A stretch of DNA of 52,225 nucleotides from the NCBI GenBank assembly GCA_016186995.1, contig JACPKQ010000007.1, forward strand, positions 1 through 52,225, given 5' to 3'. This document shows, one piece after another, positions 48,522 to 52,225 of this stretch (the first letter of the stretch is position 1; every line of letters begins with the position of its first letter). The DNA is from Deltaproteobacteria bacterium (GTDB lineage Bacteria; Bdellovibrionota; JACOXK01). The notes beneath the pieces were generated by a model, which ran no database searches, was not told where the DNA came from, and was given only the letters and a program-made list of their open reading frames with translations. The position numbers were made by a program, and so were the translations under genes.

Positions 48522-49382
48522 ATGCAAATAATAAGAAGTGTTCAAAAAATGCAGGCTTGGGCTGGTGAGGTACGCATTCAAAAGCAAAGCGTTGGTTTTG
48601 TTCCTACGATGGGGGCTCTGCATGAAGGGCACTTAAGTCTTATAAGAGAAGCTCACAAAAAAGCAGATAAAATTGTGGTGAGCATTTTTGTTAATCCAAC
48701 ACAATTTGGGCCACATGAAGATTTTAAAAACTATCCACGAACTTTTGAAAAAGATCAAAAACTTTTAATTCAAGAAAAAGTAGATGTTTTATTTTATCCA
48801 GATGCACACAGTATGTATGAAGAGGGGTTTCAAACAAATATTGTATTAACAGAGCTTTCAAAGCCTCTTTGTGGAGAGTTGAGGCCCGGACATTTTGAAG
48901 GTGTGGCAACAGTTGTTCTAAAACTTTTTAATATTGTAAAACCTCACTTTGCTTTTTTTGGAAAAAAAGATTTTCAACAATTTTTGATTATTGAAAAAAT
49001 GGTTGAAGACCTTAATTTAGACATCCATGTTGTGCCTTGTGCTCTCATAAGAGATGAAGATGGTTTAGCTTTAAGTTCAAGAAACAAAAGATTAAGTGAA
49101 GAAGAGAGAAAAAGAGCGCTTGTTATTCCAAGAGCACTTAAGATGTGTCAAGAGTTCTATCAAAAAGGAATCAAAAATGTGGCACAACTGCAAAGTAAAG
49201 TTCTTGAGTTCGTTGACAAGGAAGGAGACTTGAACATACAATATTTTGAAATAAGAGATGCAAAAACACTTGAAAGTATTGAAGAAATACAAAAGCCTAC
49301 GGTTTGTGCAATAGCTGCTTATGTCGGAAATGTGCGTTTAATCGATAATCTTCTTCTGGGAGAAAAAAATGACTCGGTTTAA
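48522..49382 (+). CDS. panC: Pantothenate synthetase
   Basis: ATP-dependent ligation of pantoate and beta-alanine. Signatures are VPTMGALHEGHLSLIREA (HIGH-like), SIFVNPTQFGPHEDF, FFGKKDFQQFLII and DGLALSSRNKRLSEEER. The length of 286 residues is usual. Its stop overlaps the DUF502 gene by 14 nt. panD is not in the window. Confidence 0.96.
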   Translation: MQIIRSVQKMQAWAGEVRIQKQSVGFVPTMGALHEGHLSLIREAHKKADKIVVSIFVNPTQFGPHEDFKNYPRTFEKDQKLLIQEKVDVLFYPDAHSMYEEGFQTNIVLTELSKPLCGELRPGHFEGVATVVLKLFNIVKPHFAFFGKKDFQQFLIIEKMVEDLNLDIHVVPCALIRDEDGLALSSRNKRLSEEERKRALVIPRALKMCQEFYQKGIKNVAQLQSKVLEFVDKEGDLNIQYFEIRDAKTLESIEEIQKPTVCAIAAYVGNVRLIDNLLLGEKNDSV

Positions 49383-50022
49383 AATTTTTTTTAGAAAATC
49401 ATTTATTACAGGATTTCTTGTTGTTGTTCCCTTGGCTTTGAGTATATGGATTTTGTGGTCTGGAACCATATGGTTGGATGAAATTATTTTAGGATTTGTT
49501 CGCGGAAGCTTAGGCTTATCAAGTGCGTGGAACCCTAGTTCTTATTTGCCCTTTAAATTTTATATTCCAGGTATTGGTATTTTTTCGGTTGTTATATTGC
49601 TTGTTGTAATTGGAGCTTTTACTCGTATTTATTTTGTAAACTATTTTATTTCTCTGGGTGAGCGTTTTATTGGACGCATTCCCCTTTTAAGTAATCTTTA
49701 TTCAGGACTTAAGCAGCTTTTAAATACAATTTTTTCTTCGTCTAAAGAGAAGTTTAATAAAGTTGTTTTGGTTGAATTTCCTAGAAAAGGTATTTATGCC
49801 ATTGGTTTTGTTACAGGTGTTTCCAAAGGTGAGCTTCAAGAAAGAACTCAGCAAAAAGTTTATAATATTTTCATGCCTACAACACCGAATCCAACATCAG
49901 GTTTTTATTTTATGTATCCAGAGAATGAAATTATCGAACTTGATATGACAGTAGAAGAGGCTTTTAAAGTTATCATTTCTGGAGGGATTGTTTCTCCTCC
50001 TATGAGAAAAAAGATTCCTTAG
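49369..50022 (+). CDS. DUF502 family membrane protein
   Basis: A 217-residue inner-membrane protein. One membrane segment is near residues 12-32 (TGFLVVVPLALSIWILW) and another near 65-90 (IGIFSVVILLVVIGAFTR). The family-like segment IPLLSNLYSGLKQLLNTIFS and VEFPRKGIYAIGFVTG follow. Function unknown. It is translationally coupled to panC. Confidence 0.85.
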   Translation: MTRFKIFFRKSFITGFLVVVPLALSIWILWSGTIWLDEIILGFVRGSLGLSSAWNPSSYLPFKFYIPGIGIFSVVILLVVIGAFTRIYFVNYFISLGERFIGRIPLLSNLYSGLKQLLNTIFSSSKEKFNKVVLVEFPRKGIYAIGFVTGVSKGELQERTQQKVYNIFMPTTPNPTSGFYFMYPENEIIELDMTVEEAFKVIISGGIVSPPMRKKIP

Positions 50023-50035
50023 TTTTTTAAGGTTT

Positions 50036-50077
50036 GTCATCCCCGTCAAGAGCTATAGGCACTAGCGGGAATCCAGA
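50036..50077. repeat. Dispersed palindromic repeat (GTCATCCCCG ... CGGGAATCCAGA)
   Basis: GTCATCCCCG (50036-50045) and CGGGAATCCAG (50066-50076) are imperfect inverted arms, in the pattern of the common GTCATTCCCGC...GCGGGAATCC intergenic repeats. It fills most of the gap between the DUF502 gene and smpB. Confidence 0.6.
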
Positions 50078-50099
50078 AAGCGAAGCCACTTTATTATAA

Positions 50100-50549
50100 A
50101 TGAAAATTATTTGTCAGAATAAACAAGTAGGTTTTAAGTATCAACTTACTGAAAAGTTTGAAGCAGGTATTATTTTGTTAGGACCTGAAGTAAAATCTCT
50201 TCGTGAAGGAAAGGCCAATCTTAGAGAAAGTTATGCTGTTTTTAAAGGAGAAGAACTTTATCTTTTAAACTGCCATATTACACCTTATAAAAATGCAAGA
50301 GTTGAAGAGCTTGATCCTAAAAGAAATAGAAAGCTTCTTTTGCATAAAACAGAACTTGAACGACTTTTAGGAAAAATAAAAGAAAAAGGGTTAACTTTAG
50401 TGCCCACTAAAATGTATTTTAATGAAAAGGGAAGGGCTAAGGTTGAAATTGCACTTGCCAAGGGTAAGACGGGGCGTGATAAAAGGGATACAATTAAGAA
50501 GCGAGAAGCTGATAGGGAATTAAGAAGGGTGCTTAAAAAGCACTCTTAA
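50100..50549 (+). CDS. smpB: SsrA-binding protein SmpB
   Basis: Binds the tRNA-like part of tmRNA and is needed for trans-translation. The protein has FEAGIILLGPEVKSLREGKA, ESYAVFKGEELYLLNCHI, TKMYFNEKGRAKVEIALAKG and the C-terminal KGKTGRDKRDTIKKREADRE tail; 149 residues. No good ribosome binding site precedes the ATG. The tmRNA gene begins 54 bases downstream. A 10-bp hairpin (50525-50547) overlaps its last codons, without a U-run. Confidence 0.96.
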   Translation: MKIICQNKQVGFKYQLTEKFEAGIILLGPEVKSLREGKANLRESYAVFKGEELYLLNCHITPYKNARVEELDPKRNRKLLLHKTELERLLGKIKEKGLTLVPTKMYFNEKGRAKVEIALAKGKTGRDKRDTIKKREADRELRRVLKKHS

Positions 50550-50555
50550 AAAGAT

Positions 50556-50585
50556 GTCATCCCAGCGTAGGCTGGGATCCAGATC
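50556..50585. repeat. Dispersed palindromic repeat (GTCATCCCAGC / GCTGGGATCCAG)
   Basis: ATCCCAGC (50559-50566) and GCTGGGAT (50571-50578) form a perfect 8-bp stem around GTAG, within GTCATCCC...GGGATCCAGATC. It is the same repeat type as at 50036, placed between smpB and ssrA. Confidence 0.65.
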
Positions 50586-50587
50586 TT

Positions 50588-50596
50588 TGATATAAT
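50588..50596 (+). promoter_or_regulatory. Extended -10 promoter of ssrA
   Basis: TGATATAAT combines a perfect TATAAT with a TG in extended -10 position, ending 7 bases before the mature tmRNA 5' end at 50604. No -35 is recognisable; its place is taken by the palindromic repeat. Confidence 0.65.
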
Positions 50597-50603
50597 AGTA
50601 GAT

Positions 50604-50950
50604 GGGGGCGAATTAGGTTCGACAGGGTTATTGAAGCTTTAAGGAGCATGTGGAGTTGGCCGACTCGTTAAACAGGCTAAACTAGTAATCGCAAACGATT
50701 ACGCATTAGCTGCTTAATAAAAAGTAGCCGTGCTTCAGTACTTCGCTCATTGGGTATTGAAAGTGCGCAAAACAGATGGGCTAGCCAATAAGAGTTGCTC
50801 TTCCTCTTAAAGGCGAAATAAAAGAAGAACTCGTTCTTGAAAATCCTGTTTTTGGGAGTTTTGGGAACTTAAGACAAATCAAAGACTAAACATGTAGCGC
50901 CTTAAGTGGATTAACTTTGGACGAGGGTGCAATTCCCTCCGCCTCCACCA
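50604..50950 (+). ncRNA. ssrA: tmRNA (SsrA)
   Basis: Rescues stalled ribosomes by tagging nascent peptides. The 5' end GGGGGCG pairs with CGCCTCC before ACCA at the 3' end, giving a 7-bp acceptor with one G-U. GGTTCGACAGGG and the T-arm GGTGCAATTCCC are typical. The tag frame GCAAACGATTAC... (50691-50717) encodes ANDYALAA and ends with TAA, so the complete tag is AANDYALAA, two residues shorter than the E. coli tag. CCA is encoded. Confidence 0.95.
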
Positions 50951-50961
50951 TTTGGGGTATT

Positions 50962-50998
50962 TTCCGGGCACATCCTTTACAGAATATTCCGGGCACAT
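50962..50998. repeat. Two direct copies of TTCCGGGCACAT
   Basis: TTCCGGGCACAT occurs at 50962-50973 and 50987-50998, each followed by a similar tail (CCTTTACA and GGTTTACA). They lie just after the tmRNA CCA end. They resemble degenerate terminal sequence of an insertion element, but no transposase is present. Confidence 0.5.
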
Positions 50999-51027
50999 GG
51001 TTTACACTTTAGGCATAGAAGCCCTTT

Positions 51028-51118
51028 ATTCAGGGGACACAATACTTAATTAAATAATTGTGTCCCCAAGAATCTTATAAATCACAGAGTTAAGAATTAA
51101 GTATTGTGTCCCCTGAAT
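51028..51118. repeat. Perfect 24-bp inverted repeat with a nested third copy
   Basis: The arm at 51028-51051 (core CAGGGGACACAATACTTAA) is exactly complementary to 51095-51118. Between them, ATTGTGTCCCC (51057-51067) repeats part of the right arm, so the left arm can form either a short 11-bp hairpin or a 24-bp one. GGGGACACAATACTT words are, as I recall, found beside REP-associated tyrosine transposases; none is in this window. Confidence 0.75.
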
Positions 51119-51236
51119 TTATGGCTTTTACATATTCTGTAGCCAAGATATCGGCTACGTGATCTAGAAATGATTCAATTTCTTCTGCAATGTCTGTATC
51201 TATTTTAGATTGATTTAATTTACTGACAGCCTTCAT
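51090..51236 (-). CDS. Small ORF of 48 residues behind a palindromic operator
   Basis: A minus-strand reading frame from ATG 51236 to TAA 51090 beginning MKAVSKLNQSKIDTDIAEEI and ending NSGDTILNS. The middle (FLDHVADILATEYVKAI) could form amphipathic helix. I do not recognise the family. Upstream are TTGACA (51273-51268 on the minus strand), an 18-bp spacer with a 25-bp palindrome, and TATTAT, all immediately before the ATG. Its last codons lie in the right arm of the 24-bp inverted repeat, so the 3' end may have been replaced by that repeat. It could be a truncated remnant or a small regulator. Confidence 0.4.
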   Translation of the reverse strand: MKAVSKLNQSKIDTDIAEEIESFLDHVADILATEYVKAINSGDTILNS

Positions 51237-51241
51237 AGCTC

Positions 51242-51266
51242 CTATAATAGACAATGTCTATTATAG
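51242..51266. promoter_or_regulatory. Perfect palindrome, 12-bp arms (operator candidate)
   Basis: CTATAATAGACA (51242-51253) and TGTCTATTATAG (51255-51266) are perfectly complementary around one base. The palindrome occupies the spacer and -10 of a minus-strand promoter (-35 TTGACA, complement of 51268-51273), a classic place for a dimeric repressor. Confidence 0.6.
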
Positions 51267-51297
51267 ATGTCAACAGCAATTTATTTTATTATACTTT

Positions 51298-52225
51298 CTA
51301 TTTCTTATTTTTTCGTTTCTTTCTAGAACATATTGGACACCATGTTCCTCTTTTTATATGATTGAAAGTAGACATCCAAGTATGCCTCTTTTGGCATTGC
51401 CATTTCATTTTTGTGTTTGCATTTTTATAGCGCTTAGAAAGACACTTGCCTCCCCTAGCTTTAGCAACTTTTTTCGTATCTTTTGAAGTTAGTTTTGGTC
51501 TGCCAGCACAACTTGGACACCAAGTACCCTGTTGAATATTACCCCATTGCGCCTTCCAGGTGTGGCCTTTAGAACATACCCATTCCATTTTAGTTGAATT
51601 ATTAATATATTTTTTCGAGAGACATTTACCACCCTTTTTTTTAACAAATTCTTTGATAACATTTAGGGTGACGAATCTGCCAGCGCAGTACGGACACCAT
51701 TTCCCTCTAGATACATTTGCTAGCGTTGCTTTCCATTTATGTCCTTTCTTGCATTTCCATAATAACTTTGCATGCACATTTTCATATTTCTTTGAAAGCA
51801 AATAACCTTTCTTTTTTTGTGCCATCTCTTTAGCGTCATCTAATGTCTTTTTTACATATTTAGTACATTTTCTGCACCACTGGCCAGTGCGAATATTGTT
51901 CGGTGTCGCGTACCAGTGATGTCCTTTTTGACATTCAAAGAGTAATTTTCTTCTAGCACCGTGATAATGATGTGAAAGACACATCCCTTTTTTTGCTTTC
52001 GCGATTTTTTTGAGTTCTGCTAGGTTTGCTTCTGATTTGGCAGTGAATGGTTGTAGTTTTTTCTCTGCTTTTTTACTGATGCGTCTTGGTTTTGGTGCAC
52101 CCGATTTTCTGAGTTTTTTTATAAGTTTTTCTTGAATCAATAACGGTTCAGTAAGATCTGCTGCTTCAACATATATCAACAGTACATTATGCTTTTTGCA
52201 TAATTTTCTTTTTTTAAGGTCATCT
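51298..52225 (-). CDS. Tandem C3H/CxxC zinc-finger repeat protein, N-terminus outside window
   Basis: The frame is open through the window edge, so the gene is partial at its 5' end; a TTG at 52179 is not needed as start. Four repeats of about 60 residues each carry C-x3-H-x-W (CQKGHHW, CKKGHKW, CSKGHTW, CQKRHTW) followed after about 12 residues by WC-x2-C, giving four likely zinc sites. Each repeat starts with a K-rich helix and a GKCLSKKY-like strand. The residues before the repeats, DDLKKRKLCKKHNVLLIYVE, resemble the end of a small nuclease core (D-x-x-K ... C ... I-x-L-I). Such zinc repeats occur in phage and mobile-element proteins. A DNA-binding, nuclease-linked role is inference. The C-terminus is very basic. 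Confidence 0.7.
   Translation of the reverse strand, partial: DDLKKRKLCKKHNVLLIYVEAADLTEPLLIQEKLIKKLRKSGAPKPRRISKKAEKKLQPFTAKSEANLAELKKIAKAKKGMCLSHHYHGARRKLLFECQKGHHWYATPNNIRTGQWCRKCTKYVKKTLDDAKEMAQKKKGYLLSKKYENVHAKLLWKCKKGHKWKATLANVSRGKWCPYCAGRFVTLNVIKEFVKKKGGKCLSKKYINNSTKMEWVCSKGHTWKAQWGNIQQGTWCPSCAGRPKLTSKDTKKVAKARGGKCLSKRYKNANTKMKWQCQKRHTWMSTFNHIKRGTWCPICSRKKRKNKK

Noticed and set aside
1-52225. CRISPR array, prophage or complete insertion sequence
   Set aside because: No regularly spaced direct repeats with unique spacers, no phage structural genes and no transposase gene are visible; only short repeat remnants occur.

Overview
The window is an AT-rich stretch of a Gram-negative bacterial chromosome. 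It carries lpxC, pal, a CpoB/YbgF homologue, a FadL-like outer-membrane protein, an ntrYX sigma-54 two-component system and a four-haem cytochrome. The large RpoB/RpoC, the order secY-adk-map-infA-rpmJ-rpsM-rpsK-rpsD-rpoA-rplQ, and the zinc-binding forms of S4, S14 (type Z) and L36 suggest a lineage of the former Deltaproteobacteria, probably uncultured. That placement is inference. Nearly all genes lie on the + strand, tightly packed with 1-17 nt overlaps.

Layout. (1) 90-2638: a GNAT-like acyltransferase interrupted by an in-frame TGA, coupled to an aldehyde dehydrogenase. (2) 2800-9526: a sigma-54 promoter, lpxC, ntrY, ntrX, an insertion-domain-less proS, and pyrF. (3) 9638-10077: five tRNAs (Thr, Gly, Tyr, Thr, Trp). 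(4) 10213-40725: a nearly complete transcription/translation super-cluster: secE-nusG-rplKAJL-rpoBC, rpsL-rpsG-fusA-tuf, S10-spc-secY-adk-map-infA, and rpmJ-rpsMKD-rpoA-rplQ. rpmD is absent, rplA is truncated at its 3' end and rplQ is extended. (5) 40864-44090: envelope lipoproteins (Pal, a DUF4398-like protein, CpoB/YbgF) and a multihaem cytochrome/phosphoesterase-like protein whose frame is crossed by a TGA that looks like a selenocysteine codon. (6) 44029-50549: tsaD, a DUF2062 protein, rsmA, a FadL-like porin, panB, panC, a DUF502 protein and smpB. (7) 50604-50950: tmRNA (ssrA), directly after its partner smpB. (8) 50951-52225: an accessory tail with inverted and direct repeats, a 48-codon ORF behind a palindromic operator, and the C-terminal part of a tandem zinc-finger protein running off the window.

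Most of the window is housekeeping. The places worth a second look are: the probable UGA-selenocysteine codon at 42543 with a well-placed SECIS-like hairpin; the sigma-54 promoter of lpxC with a TGTTG-N8-CAACA dyad about 98 bp upstream, repeated in front of ntrY; the truncated L1; and the repeat/palindrome/zinc-finger tail after ssrA.
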